64,000 bases of DNA from Lucifuga dentata (taxonomy: Eukaryota > Chordata > Actinopteri > Ophidiiformes > Bythitidae). The position numbers and the translations under genes are program-made. Shown one piece after another: positions 23,463 through 45,152 of this stretch. The DNA is taken from the NCBI GenBank assembly GCA_014773175.1, contig VXCM01000691.1, positions 447 to 64,446 on the forward strand. Direction: 5' to 3'. Position 1 is the stretch's first letter; every line of letters begins with the position of its first letter. Under the pieces are notes generated by a model, which saw only the letters and a list, made by a program, of their open reading frames with translations, was not told the origin of the DNA and did no database searches.

Positions 23463-26400
23463 TAGAATGTGAAAAACTGAAGAAACCCTGTTAGAGGTAA
23501 TTCAGAGAGAGATCCCCTCTCCTCGAATGGCCATGTGTGTGTAACAGGAAGAATAGGTGAGAAATACAAAACAATAAAGAAAGATATAGAATACAGCAGC
23601 CCATTACCATTTACCTGATCCAGTAAATGGTAAAGATGTGGTAAATCTCAGATTGTAAATCAGTGAGATGGTCCATCAAGGAGAGTATCAGGACATAGTC
23701 TATCAAACAAATCAAATGGATGCAGTCTTGCATGGATGCAGAATGTTTTGTTGTCCATTCAGTTATTCAGCATGGCTGTTTGTGCTGATGTCCATGAAAA
23801 AGTGGCTTAAACACCTCGTCAGTTCCACTTAATCTCCCTCTGCCAGCAGTGGACAGACATGGATGGCCCCCTTTCCCAGTTCACATCGGGGACTAAACTT
23901 GTTTTTTTTAGCCTGGATGAAGCACATACACACAGGGAAGGCTATGCACACAGTTTTGTGGCTGTGTCCTTCACTTGAGCAGCTACACTCCAGACTGTTC
24001 ACAGTGGAGATAACACCCACACTACAAAAGGATGGATGAACAAGATAAGAACATATGATAAGAATTATGAAGTAGCTGTGCTGTTACTTTTCTATGAACA
24101 AAGTGCTCTAGATTATTATTTATATTTATTCCCATGAGATTTGCTCTCTTTCATTGGGAGGTGTCAGTAAGAGAAAAGGTCCGATGAAGTTGCTATTTTT
24201 CTGAAATTGGAAAAATGTCAGAGAATATCTATGTAAGTATCTCATGCAGTTTTTGCTGAGGAAGAGTTCAAAGAACTTCATCTGATCAATTAATCATCTG
24301 ATGTTGGATTTGGTGTTTCAAAGTGTTATTTGACATAATGTCTGGCTGTTCTTAGATGTCTAAGTCCTGATGTCTTAAATGTACTGGAGGCAGTGGGTAC
24401 CAACTCTGACATTAATCACGGAGAGGGATGAAAGTGTCCGCACATGTTTGGCTTCCTGTGGGAAGTCGGCCTCTGAAAAAACTCCCAGAGACTGACAGTT
24501 TCTCAATGTTTGTTTGCTCAATCGAAGATTTCCCCTGAGATGAAGATTATCAAAAACATCTTCCTGTCTGCCTAAATCCCTTTTCTCTTTATAGGTCATT
24601 TGCCTTGTCTCTGTCTTGGAGGCACTGCAGGGTATTTAATGGTCACTAGTCCGAATAAATGTACACTTTGGCAAAGCTTAAAGGACCATATGAACATACT
24701 GGTGATGGTACATGTTTGAGCCCAATATGTATAATCCATGTTATGTTACATTACTGATAACTATTTCCCAAAATATACGACTTTAGCAGTCAATTTTAGA
24801 TTTGTTTTTCCTACCTTCCAGACTGCCATTGGGTTCACTTCATTCCAGTACGCTATGACTGTGCCTTCTACAATTGTAGAACGTAAGTTTTAGAAGGTGA
24901 AACATTGAATTTTAGGGTGGATGTATCACCTGGACATTTGCTTTTGAAAGATGAGGGGGATTTGAAAAGATAACAGGAAAACAAAAATACGGTTTTATAT
25001 TTTGGAAATCAGTTTCAGTAACATAACACATATGCAGGTTGTATATACTGGTCTCAAGTGTGCACAATTGCCAGTATGGTCCTTTAAATGTTACTTCTCG
25101 TTATCATTCTCCCTCCACAGTATGAGTTCAAACTGAAGAATGTCAAGAAAAAGAAAGTCAACATCGTTGTGTCTACTGATTCCATCAAAGTGATTATGCG
25201 TAAAAAGAAAAAGGTCAGTCATGTAAAATGGGTTTTATTGGACTTTATGTTGTGCACTTTCGCTGCCCTGCATCAGTCAACATGTGTGTTTTCCTGCTGT
25301 GACAGAGAAAAGGCTGGTCATGGGATGACAACACTATCTTGGTGACACAGGACCCCATCTACAGGTAAGCCCTCTGCTACCACTTGATCATATTAAAACA
25401 ATCAATGAATAAATTAATCAAACCTATTGAGCTGATCTCATATCTTTTCTTGCCTCATTAGAATATTCTATGTCTCTCATGATGCCCAAGACTTGAAGAT
25501 CTTCAGTTATATAGCGAGAGATGGAGAGAGAAACATTTTCCGCTGTAATGTGTTCAAATCAAAGAGGAAGGTAGGATACTTCAATATTAAAGACACTCAT
25601 TTGATTGCAAATACAAATTAATCACATCAGTCAAATATTGCTTTTCATTTTCAACCACATGATCTAATTTCAGTATGTACTGTAGCTTTAATGAGGATAT
25701 ACCACCTAATTTCTCAATGATGTATAGTGCTGTTTCACCACACATGTAAATGATGTGATAAACAGAGATCCTCTTGTTTATTCCACCCATATCTACATAT
25801 CAAGCAGAGCCAGTTTTCTTCCACAACAAAGGCTGAGGTTGACTTCCATCCCTTCACCATGGATACTAGACAGCCAGTGACTTAGTGAAGCTGAATACTA
25901 ATCATTCCAGTGAGAACACAAAAAGAGGAGGGGGGGGGGGGGNGGGGGGGGGGGGTTCATAGTGTATCTAATGACATTTTCACTCCCTAACACCTACCAT
26001 ATTAGTAAGGACAAGGCCAGTGGTGCTTTTATGCCTCTGCTGAGCTTTATCTCGCTGTTCCATGAGGCCGAGTGGGAGGAGATGAATCAGCTGATACAGA
26101 TGATTGGATTTATTTTTCATAAAGGCATAATGCAGCCTGGTTTGTCATATCAGGGCTTGGTGTGAGACCTTGAAAGGAGAAGTGATGCATACACTTTTTG
26201 ACACCACTATCTTGTCTCGACAAAGCAAAATAATACATTTAATGAGTTTTTGTTGTTCATTTTATTATTTATTTATTTGCTATTCCACGTTAAACTTTTG
26301 CGCCACGGGATTTCTTTTCAGCTTGACTATTCTTGACATAATGGCTGGCTGCTAGTAAGCAGACAGGTTCCTCACAGACTCAGAGTCAGACAAGAATAAA

Positions 26401-27814
26401 TATATTTCAAAGCTGCTTCTGAAGCTACAGAAAATGCAACAAACCTGCCTTTTGTGACACTGAGTAAGAACGTAGCGGCTGGAGTTTAATTCTAGCAGAT
26501 TTAGAGTGCTGCTTATTGACTGAATAGAAGGATTTTATTTTAAATAACCTTGAAAGCTACTATTAGAACAGGCAACAATGAACAAATTTACAGTTTTGGG
26601 GTTTACACCTATTAAAAATGCATCTGGTAGGACAACCCATAGGTCCTGAAATGTCCTAAATGCTCTGTTTTTGATTAGTCCTTTAAACCTGTAGCATGTT
26701 GACATCATTATACGGCATCAGCCACATTGCAGCTGACCAATCATAACAGCTTTATGGGACAGGAAGTTGAGGAGACAGCAGCTAAAACAGCCTATTTTCA
26801 CTCAGTGTGCACGGCAGTAAGAGAGTGCTGCAGCGGTGTGTTTTGTTTGTACATTAAAGCATTTCAAAAGGTTTCAAAACAGACCCCAAATAAGAAATAA
26901 GATGTTCCAAATAAGAACATGTTGTCTATGCAGATTTTCTGTGACTCATAGGAGCATGACAAACATCATCTGTGAAATTTCCTTTGTGGGTTTTTGTATT
27001 TTTCCTGTAAAAATATGTGAATTTCTTAATTTACTCTTAAATTCTTCTGTTATTTCTAATTATTATTATTCTTATTCTAATAGAAACAAAATCTTCCTGT
27101 TGAAACTGTAGTGTTCTGACTTTATGATCCAGTTGCTAATTTTTAAGTAATTGCAAATGAAATTTTCCATGATGAATGGTCTCATGCACAAACACACCTA
27201 CTGAGCCTCCCATAATAACAGCAAAACTTTTTCTCACTCCAGCTACCATAAAAGTTATCTGTCTTATGAAATAGACCAATCCATCACCATGACAGCAGAA
27301 TCTATGGAAAGCAGACAGATGAGGGCAAGCAGCTGAAATATTGTGTTTGTGTTATCAACCAGCTTTGGCCTCTACCTCCTCTTTCCTTCACTCCGCCATC
27401 CTTCTTTTTCTATTTTCCCTCCATCTCTGTCCTCCATCCTCTGTCCTATTGCCTCCCTGCTGTCTATTTTTCATTCACTTTCTCTTTTAATGTTACCAAC
27501 ACACAGTTTCTCTGTGTCACTATGTTGGCCCACTTTTTACATTCTCTGGCACCTCTTCCTTTCCTGCTGGTCCCTTTCATTTTTGCATCCTCCCTTACTG
27601 TGCTCTGCTTTTGCTTTCTCCTGCCTCTCCTCACGACCACACACACACACACACATACACTCCTCTCTCCGCATTCTCAGTCCCATGCCATGAGGATCGT
27701 GCGGACAGTGGGCCAGGCATTCGATGTGTGTCACCAGCTGACCCTGCAGCAGAAGGCAGATGACCAGGAGGATGGGGAGGGGAATGCAGAAGAGCCGGAG
27801 GCGGTGCCAGGTGA

Positions 27815-27881
<67 letters not shown>

Positions 27882-30466
27882 TACAAATACCTTGTCCTCT
27901 TGTCCCTCTCTTCACAACAACACACATCCTCCCTGCGCTTTGCTATTGATCACAGACCTTGTGTGGGCTCCAGCCAGCTCTCTGCCTCCACACATGTTGC
28001 ACTGGTCCTTAATGTGAAAATACTATATCTTCTATTTTGTCTTTTCACAGCAAAGAAGAGGTTTGCGTTGTCAGAGGAGACCGACCTTGAGGTCACAACA
28101 GAAGAGAGCATCGAGTGTGTCTCTTCATCAGATCTGGAGAGGAGCAAAAGGGACAAAGCTGCCCTCGCTAACAGTGGGAAGGTAGTGTATGTTGTCATGT
28201 ACTACTCCTGTTGAGTTTAGCATCACTTCTATAAAGTGCCCCTCTTTTATCCCATTCATGACTCTTAAGAAACACATGGAGTCTTTAGAAGCAAGCCCTC
28301 CCAAGTGTAATTTAATATTATTAGATAACTTAATATTCTAACTTAATATTCTGTATGATGCAGAAACTAAAATACAAAACCATAAACACATTTACAGTAA
28401 TACCCACCAGCCTTGCTGCAAAAGCGATTAATTCATGAAGACGCTTTAAGTGTTTAGAAAAGCCAAACATGTTTTTATTCTACTCCCGGTTGCATGCAAA
28501 CCTCACAAATTATCACATAACACTTAAAATCTGATCAGTTAATACATTCATTCCTACAGAAGCTTAAGGCAAGTCATGTATTTTGGAGCATATCTTTTAA
28601 GATTTTAGGAGAAATATGATTTAGATATTCCAAAAATATACAGTTTCAGGAGGCTCACACTCAGAGGGGCACGATGAAAGTGTGGCATCATATTGATGGG
28701 ATCATTTTTATTAGCTCCTGTCTTGTGCAACAAGCAGCTGCCTTTTTCCTGATATTTGTTAACTAATTTTCACTGTCAGTTTTATTACCCAGGAGGAAAA
28801 CTGGTGCTTTGAGTTGAACAGACATTAGATCTAATTACAGACTCTCTTCAAAAGAAAATATTTAGTTTTATGCTTTCATATAAATATAATATCATTTTGC
28901 CATGTTAGAAGTGTTGTAGTTCATATATACAGATTTCTCAGGTGTGACCAAATCCAACAAATTCTCCCTTTCACATTTAATTTGAAAGTCAAGTAAATGC
29001 ACCACCTTTCACAGTCCTATACTTTTATCTAGCAGATTGGTCTGCCATCTCAGATATGACAGGTAAGTTTTGTCCTTCATACTTTGATGTGGCTCTTGCA
29101 CTCACAGCTCTAATATAGCTGTGTGATTCATAATTTCTGTATAGCTGAATCTAACAGCAGCCTGTCCAGTCAATCTGTAGATCTATTTATAGAATCTCCA
29201 GATTGAACCTCCATTAAAAGCTTGTCATCCCATAGCCTAAAGCTTTGATCCATCTTCAAAAGTAGATTAAATGATGCTGCTCCCTTTTTCTCGAGACATG
29301 AAGTGCACCATATTCGTGTTATGGATTATATGGTTGATTCCTTTTTAAACATTGAAATATTTTTAATGAAACTCAGTAAAAACCAATGAGCTTTTTCTGT
29401 ACTCTTTTTCTGGTGAGTGTGATTACACGAGCACCAGCTCTTCTTCTGTGTATCCCAATTACCGCCAGTATGTGGTAATCCTACAGGAGTGTTAAGACAC
29501 AAACTGTAAAATCTCATGTAAGATCTCATCATCTGGCCAAAGGTTGAATTAATACTCTAGTATAAGTCATATGAAGTAGAACTTTCATAGCAAAAACACA
29601 TTTTGCAAGGCTCAAGTTGCAGTGACTCAGGCTCTTTTGGTGTTCTTTGTGCAGGATCCCCAAGGCGAATTTTTATCTTTATTTTCTACATCACATACCT
29701 CTCCTGGCAGCAATTGGTCTAAATATCACACAGCAAATTAATGACATCTTTTAAAGAATAGCATTACCACTCATTAGCACAAATCAGCAATAAAAGGCAC
29801 TAAAACAAATTCTAGAAATAAAAATATCACACAGTTAACTATTTTAGATGCTAGCAATAGTAGTAGCAGTGCCTTCTGATTGGCTGTGATCTCTGCCACA
29901 GGTATCCTATGACCCATCCCTTTTACTGAGTTCACCCATCCTTGATACTTCCGTGCCGGGTCAGTCTGCAGCCGACCCCCCCTGCTCTGCAGAGCATCAG
30001 CTCCAGCTGCTTCAGAGACAGCTGCAGCAGCAGGAGCAGCAGGCTGTGGCTGCTTCAGCCCAGGTACTGACGGCTTTGGACTGTTTTTGCTGTCATTGTA
30101 GATTTTTCTTTGTTTCTAATGAAATGTTTTACTTTACTGGATAAGCTGGTGTTCGAGGTCAGTTAGGGTGCCAGATGGGGCCAGTGAAAATTTTGGGGTG
30201 GCGCACTAAAAGGCTATACAGCATAGATGAATTTCAGGTTATAACAGTTACAATAATAAAAAGGTAGATACAGCAGAGATTTTTAATATTTTGAAGAGTG
30301 TTTCACTCTGGAAGCTGTAATTGTTTATCTATTCCCCTTCATTTTATGTTATTTAGTTATTTTACATTTTCTTCACAGGAGGGTTGACATTGACTAAACA
30401 GCGCTCCCCTACAGGCATTATGCCACTATTAAAGGACCATACCAGAGAGTTTGTGCATTTAAGCCC

Positions 30467-30534
<68 letters not shown>

Positions 30535-32205
30535 TTGATATTGATATTGATATATTGATTCTTTTGAGCTAACAAACTCAAAAAGTCATTATGAAAAAAG
30601 TCATTATGAAACCTCATTAGCAATGTTCCTTTTAATGTTAAAAACATCAGCTTTAATAAATCTCAGGCGAAGCAGCAGGTAGCACAGAGAAAGGAAAATA
30701 ATCTTTACTTTGATTGGTACAGCTACAGTATAACCTTCATTCTTCTATTGGAGTTATTGCTAAAACACAAGCATGTGCTCATGTTTTAGCAAAACTTAAG
30801 CTTAACCTGTATCTTTGCTTCTTAAATCATGGATTTGTTCATGCACGTGTGTGTGTGTGTTCCTTATATGTGTGTGTGTGGTCCTCCTCAGGTGCGTGTG
30901 CTCCAGGAGCAGCTGTCGGTGGAGGTATGTGCGCGGACCGAGGCTCAGGCCCACGTTCAGAGGCTGCTGCAGCAGAACACAGACCTGCTGCAGCACATTT
31001 CCCTGCTGGTCAAACAGATCCAAGAACTGGAGCTCAAAACTACCAACCAGTTAACATCCAGTGAGTTTATTCCTTTTATCTTCCCCTCTGATATTACAGG
31101 TCTGATTTTTTTTTCTATACCTACCTTGAACCTTACTAATAGCTTTTTAAGATTTACATTTTAACATACATTTAAATCAGTTATATTATGACTTTTTTGT
31201 GTGTGCATCAATTCAGAATTAATTATAATTAACCACTGAAACTGTCTGTAATGTTTTATGTGGCACCCCAAACTCCATAGTTCTCTAATGTTCTACTTCT
31301 TTTTTTTATATTTTCCTTCCCTCTATATGTCATTTAAAAAAAAGTCACCTTATTCTCCTTTCATTTCTCCTCCATTTCTTCGTCGCTGCCTTTTGTATCC
31401 ACTTTTGGCTCGCATTTAATTATCCTATGATAGAGCTCTCAGAGGAGTTGATGCTCTTCTCCTCTGTGAATCTGTTGCCACGTAGTCATGAAATATTGTT
31501 GTCTGCCAGTACAGCAGGTCATAACAGACGACTCACCCTCCTCTCATCTGCTTTGTTCACACCTCTCTTCTTCTGACCTTCATCCCTCTAAATATATGTC
31601 ATGTGTTATCAACGTATTAATCCTTGTCTGAATCGCTCTTCTGCTCTGATGTTTTTGCTCTGTCCTCAGTGGGCTCTCAGGACAGCCTCCTGGAGATTAC
31701 GTTCCGTGCCAAGCCCCCCAGCCTGTCCTGTGACCCCCTCATCCCTTCCTCTTCCTCTGGCCCTTTGTCTGCTCAGCCCCAGCCTGTGACAAGTGACAGC
31801 ACTTGGGTCTCCGTCTTCCCTGGGCCCAGCTCTCCTGGGACAGTGGGCACCGATACCAGCCCTCTAGCGCTTGGTGGCAGTGGGATTCGGCTGGAGTGTT
31901 TCCGCTTCTTCTCCCGGCAGCCAGGAGAGAGTCAGGAGCAGGGCCAGGACCCAGGGAAGACTCCCAGTGATGGAGCACCAGATGAGAGCTCGCTGCTAGG
32001 GGAGCAGATCCTGGGAGCCTTGGAGCTGCTCCGATTCAGGGAATCAGGGATCGGTTCCGAGTACGAGTCTAACACAGATGAGAGCGATGACCGGGACAGC
32101 TGGGGACAGGGTGAGGGAGCCGGGGCTGAAGGTGCTGCTCGTCTCTTAAACGTGCTGAATGCAGAGAGCCTGCCAGACTGCTTAGAGGACGATGTGGCCG
32201 TGTAG
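21741..32205 (+). CDS. nos1ap: Nitric oxide synthase 1 adaptor protein (CAPON)
   Basis: NOS1AP links neuronal NO synthase to partners such as Dexras1 and scaffold proteins; in mammals it also affects cardiac repolarisation. Ten coding exons: 21741-21845, 22345-22416, 25121-25213, 25306-25364, 25462-25570, 27681-27810, 28051-28181, 29902-30063, 30892-31060, 31670-32205. They give 521 residues, against about 505 in human. Residues about 26-190 are the PTB domain, with [46 protein letters not shown] and [17 protein letters not shown]. Residues about 250-340 are a Gln-rich coiled coil ([18 protein letters not shown]). The tail has [19 protein letters not shown] and [17 protein letters not shown], then ends EDDVAV, the C-terminal PDZ ligand for nNOS. 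The 3.5-kb intron 2 holds a MITE, and CT/CA repeats begin 7 nt past the exon 6 donor. The identification is firm; whether this is the a or b teleost copy is unknown. Confidence 0.97.
23434..23460. repeat. Poly-A run in nos1ap intron 2
   Basis: An A run of about 27 nt with no recognisable element body attached. Confidence 0.5.
24678..25087. mobile_element. TTAA-type MITE family 1, full copy
   Basis: TTAA at 24678-24681 is followed by AGGACCATA, and TATGGTCCT is followed by TTAA at 25084-25087. The inverted arms extend about 200 bp: the internal ATCTTTCAAAA-type block lies in the right arm on the opposite strand. No coding capacity. It ends 33 nt before nos1ap exon 3. Confidence 0.8.
25930..25955. 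repeat. Poly-G run interrupted by N
   Basis: About 13 G, an N at 25943, then about 12 G, in nos1ap intron 5. A long G run is hard to sequence and the join is probably artificial. Confidence 0.65.
26690..26935 (+). mobile_element. TTAA-type MITE family 2, partial copy
   Basis: Shares GCTGACCAATCA, GAGACAGCAGCTA-like, CACTCAGTGTGCAC, GCATTTCAAAAGGTTTCAAA and AATAAG blocks in the same order as 32740-32950. Terminal sequences are not clear, so it is a decayed or partial copy. Confidence 0.6.
27818..27878. repeat. CT then CA microsatellite
   Basis: About 15 CT units followed by about 16 CA units, starting 7 nt after the nos1ap exon 6 splice donor. The exon 6 acceptor side also has a short CA run at about 27641-27659. 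Confidence 0.9.
30429..30552 (+). repeat. MITE family 1 end fused to GATA microsatellite
   Basis: TTAA (30429-30432) then AGGACCATACCAGAG-type sequence and ATTTAAGCCC match the family 1 left end for about 35 nt. It then passes straight into about 16 GATA units (30467-30534) and a few TTGATA units. Lies in nos1ap intron 8. Confidence 0.75.
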
Positions 32206-32420
32206 TGATACTCACAAAGCTGAACTCTGCAACTTTACACTGAACTACGCCAATTGGCAGCTGGTAAAATTTGAGTTTGAAGTACTTTAATATCCAATAT
32301 CTCGTACTGTGCATTCAGTAAACTGCATATTACCAGTCTGACATCTTGAAACACTCATGCTGTTTTGGAGGAAGTTTACATTTTGCCTTTAAGTTTGGAT
32401 TTGAACTTCAACCACAAAAT

Positions 32421-32963
32421 TTAAAGGGGACATAGTGTATTGTGCTTTTTTTGTTACTTTCCCTCATTTTTACAGTGCAATATAGTGTTGAACATTGTCA
32501 AAGTTACAAAACTTGATGTTCATGACAGAAATGCATCCAGTAAAACAAACCCAGAGTTCCTGAACAGCCCTGAGAGCTTAATTTGTAATTAGTGACTACA
32601 TGTGATTACATGTTTACATTAACATGTAACATGTGAACTATACACCTATACACCTGGTTAAACACACCCACATAGTAGGTAGCGTGTGTTTTGCCCAGCA
32701 TCCGTGTTTCAAGTCTGAGTGTCATCATTGCAGGTCTGACACAGCTGGCCAATCAGAACACAGTTGGCTTTTTCAGCTGGGGGCCTTAAAGAGACAGTAC
32801 CTACAATGGCCTGTTTTTACTCAGTGTGCACAACAGTGCTGCAGCAAGGAAGAATGAAAGTGCATCAGTGTGTTTTTTTGCATATTAAAGCACTGCAAAG
32901 GTTTCAAAACAGAGCTTAAATAAAGATAAGAAAATGGACATGTCTATAAAATGTACCCTTTAA
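32421..32963. mobile_element. TTAA-type MITE family 2, full copy
   Basis: TTAA (32421-32424) then AGGGGACATAG, and at the other end TGTACCCT then TTAA (32960-32963). Encodes nothing. It starts 216 nt after the nos1ap stop codon and contains an AATAAA at 32919-32924, so it may form part of the nos1ap 3' UTR. Confidence 0.75.
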
Positions 32964-34760
32964 AGGCTTTTAAAACAAAACAAAAAAAGACTGCCAGTGT
33001 TTCTTGCTCTGTCTCTTCTGAAAATCTGTCTGTGTTATATATGTATGTGCATATGTTGCCGATTGTTGTAAATTACACATTTGATTTCCTGACTTAGTGC
33101 AGTCCCCATTCACTGGACCTGTTGTGTCTGTGTTTATTGGTTTGTGACACATCCAGCATGGACACATTTATATGCTAACATGTTTTTTTCAGTGTTACGC
33201 CTTAAGCTTTTGCTATGTATATTTACGCTGTAAATATACATGAACAAATTAAATGTTTAGCAGGAGTTTTATTTATACTATAGTGTAATTTATTAATTTA
33301 TGTCTATTTTCTGATTAGTTCTGCTGTCTCAGATCAGAAAATAACACTATGTGCCAGTGCTGCTACTAGATTGTCTCTGCTCCTTACAAATGTACTCATC
33401 ATATACTGTAAGTATTTTTTATTTATACTGTACTACTGCAGTAATATTCCTGCTGCATCACTGTTGCTCCACCCTGAAAATAAATTATCCTGTGGAACAG
33501 ATTACTCAAAGAATGAACCTCTGCTTTGGTGTGTTAGTGCTGCTTCCCACCTTCACAGATGGCTGCTGGCTCCTTCACATTCTCTGGGCCAGCTGTCTCA
33601 CCAGCCCCACAAGCTGACTGTGAGCCAGTTCTATGGGGGACATGACTCTGAGCTCCTTCCAAAATCGATCATTCTCTCCCCTGCTCTCCCTCTTTTTGCT
33701 TTTCTTCATCTCATTCACCTCCATGTCCCCCATTTTACTTCTCCTTGTTGTGCTCATAATCTCTCTGCTTTACACAACTATCCACATTTCTCCTTCCTGA
33801 TATTTCTTTCCGAGGTCACATCTGTTCACAGGAAGTGTACTAAAACTGAAAGTGTGCTTAGACTGATGCTTCTGACTGTGGAATTAAATGCCTTTTCTAA
33901 ACTGCACACTACAGCTGGTGTCAGAGTAAATCAAAAACTGCAACTTGCACCACAGTTGCTGCAATGTATAAATCTGTGATTTAAAGTGAAATATGTCGCT
34001 ATCATAATGAAAAGCAGTGCTGTTGTTCCACCCACATCCTGCCAGTGCCTTAGGCTGACCTTTTCAAAATGTTTTTCCTCATTAGTATTTATACCATGGG
34101 CTTTGCACCTGCAGAAAGGCTATTTAGGAGCTGATGGCTCTCCAATTTTGTACGAGATATGACAGCTGTGGTTGTTAAACAGTGTCAGCTCCAGTAGTTT
34201 GATGAAACACTGCAGATAAAACCATACAGAATGCCAGCCTTTACCCGCCCACCTCCAGCACGACAGCCTGCTGCTCCAGTGCGGCTGCAGACACAGAGAC
34301 TGGGCGGTCTCCAGGAGCTGGCCTCTGCTTTTATTTGCTCTATTATGGTGAAAATTTGTCTGTGATGTCAATGGATTCACTCCCTCTTCAATCAATCCAA
34401 GTACTTTCATAATTATTCATGATCCACAAGTAAAATGATTTGAAAGAGCTATTGTTGTTGCTTAGTGTGGTGTTACTACATTAGTTCTTTTAATCTTTAC
34501 TCTGTTGCTAGTATAAGTATCTCTCTGCCTTTACATTAGATCCTTTATGTATTTGTCTTTTATTCCCACAGATTCAGATTTTAAAGTCATAGACCCATAA
34601 AATATTGCTTTTGTCAGATGAAATCTTTGTATCTCAGTCTTGGTTTAGTTTGATATGATGCATTTTAGAGGTTACCTCAAGAGTTTCACAAACCAAACAG
34701 CTGAGAGAATTTACTGTTATTTAGAGGAGCATGTAATCTGTCACCTGATCTGAAAGCATT

Positions 34761-34797
34761 AAAAAAAAAAAAAAAAAANAAAAAAAAAAAAAAAAAA
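34761..34797. repeat. Poly-A run interrupted by N
   Basis: 18 A on each side of the N at 34779, again symmetrical. Confidence 0.75.
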
Positions 34798-35286
34798 TCC
34801 CCAAATGGAAGTTTTTCACTCTGTCAAGTGAAAACGTATCTCAATTTCGTGAAATTTATTATATATCTGGGAAGATTTTGTAGAGAGAACAAAGTACCAT
34901 ACACACTGTGGCTTTCTATGCTATCAAACCACTTTAATTCACGTATAGTGTACTGACTTCTTATAGTCTAAAACTATTTACTGTTAAGCTCTTTCATGAC
35001 TCATTTTGTTTGTGTCTTCTGGTAGTTTACATAAAGGACCATCTCCCATCTGGTAATTAACAGTTTTTCTCTGCAGGAATATGAACTTTCCTCTGTTTTT
35101 TCAGTAGCTCTTGTTAGAAGCTGCCAGATACAGCAGCCTCTCTGGGCAATAATTAAAACCTCGTGTGGATCAGGTGGAATTTTGGGATTCTGGCCTCACC
35201 TCAAATTCCCAAAGTATGTTATTTTCTCTTTGCCTTCCTTCTTTTTTTCCATCTCTGTACTGTATCCAGAAAGATTCTTACATCAG

Positions 35287-35289
<3 letters not shown>

Positions 35290-35370
<81 letters not shown>

Positions 35371-35371
35371 T
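35290..35371. repeat. CT then CA microsatellite
   Basis: Imperfect CT repeat (with single G and T interruptions) followed by about 10 CA units. Confidence 0.85.
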
Positions 35372-35841
35372 ATTCCAAGAAAGTCTTTCCAAGGAACAGG
35401 TCAGTGGCTTGCAGCGCAGAATGCATTGACTCACTGTAGATGTGGAATACTCTGACAGATGCTTTCAAAAAAGGCGAGAAAAACTTTCAAAAGTAAGTGC
35501 AATCCATATTTTACTCACTTGTGAAAATTAAGCTACCCACGTGTTCACTTTGAATTAAGTTTGTGTCAGCTCAGCTCATCACAGGGAGTGTACATTAGAG
35601 CATGTAATCAGCATTTTTACATATATGTTTCAGCATTTCGTTTGCATTTCCATTGTGTTACTGTAATCAGTATTTTACTGCAGAACTTTACACTGTTAGA
35701 ATGTTACAACTGCTATTCTGTATCAAAGGATAGACTAATGGGAAAGATTCCTTTAATATTACAGTACTTGTACTATACTGTATACTACAGACAATACAAT
35801 ATCATATAGTGCTGACTAGTATTATTAGTCAGTTATTCTGT

Positions 35842-36012
35842 CAGTGTCCCCTACTGATATTAAATTAATTATTATGGCATTCAGTTACAGACTTTACAGA
35901 TGGAAGCAACTCTAAGAAGTAAGAAACATGATCTGTACAGCATGAAGTATCAGGGCTCGTGAGCGATGTGGCTGTAATTCAGTATTAACAAGAGTTTTCT
36001 CAGACAGGTTTT
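35842..36012 (+). repeat. Unnamed interspersed repeat B, copy 1
   Basis: Aligns by eye with 39306-39460: CCCCTACTGATAT, ATTATTATGGCATTCAGT, ATGTGGCTGTAATTCA and AGAGTTTTCTCA occur in both in the same order and spacing. No coding capacity or terminal repeats recognised. Confidence 0.65.
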
Positions 36013-36359
36013 TAATGAGGCAATTGCAGGAAAAGCTCACACTGCAGGTACTGTGGTGGCACAGAGCTGGAATTTGGAATTTTGAAGGGAGGCTGTGGAT
36101 CTCCACATGTCTGACTGGCATCCTTTCCATCCTAGCAATTCCGTTGTTATACCGTGGAATTATCAATGCTCAGTTACTGTAAAACGTACACCACCGTAAA
36201 CATGAGGGTTTGTATGCAATAGTCTGAAAATATAAATTATTACTTACTGCAAGTTCTGCTGTACGATTAATCTGACCTACTGATATGCTGATGATTGAGC
36301 TTGTGGTCTTGATAGTCAGCCTTCCTGTAACTTTCAGGTGTGCAGCTCCTTCAGCAGAG

Positions 36360-45152
<8,793 letters not shown>

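Larger units (their letters stand above)
32964..36337. other. nos1ap-ddr2 intergenic region
   Basis: Holds possible distal nos1ap poly(A) signals (AATAAA at 33479-33484), a poly-A run with N at 34779, CT/CA microsatellites and one copy of repeat B. Non-coding 5' exons of ddr2 are expected here but cannot be recognised. A 202-codon open frame at 33371-33979 has no support. Confidence 0.45.

Noticed and set aside
27343..27693. 116-codon Ser/Leu/Pro-rich open frame before nos1ap exon 6
   Set aside because: Pyrimidine-rich intron sequence and CA repeat; no protein similarity.
33371..33979. 202-codon open frame between nos1ap and ddr2
   Set aside because: Low-complexity Leu/His/Ser composition, no domain, no upstream promoter or splice evidence. 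The most tempting false ORF here.
35163..35468. Overlapping open frames of SLSLSL/ERERER type
   Set aside because: Translation of CT/CA microsatellite.
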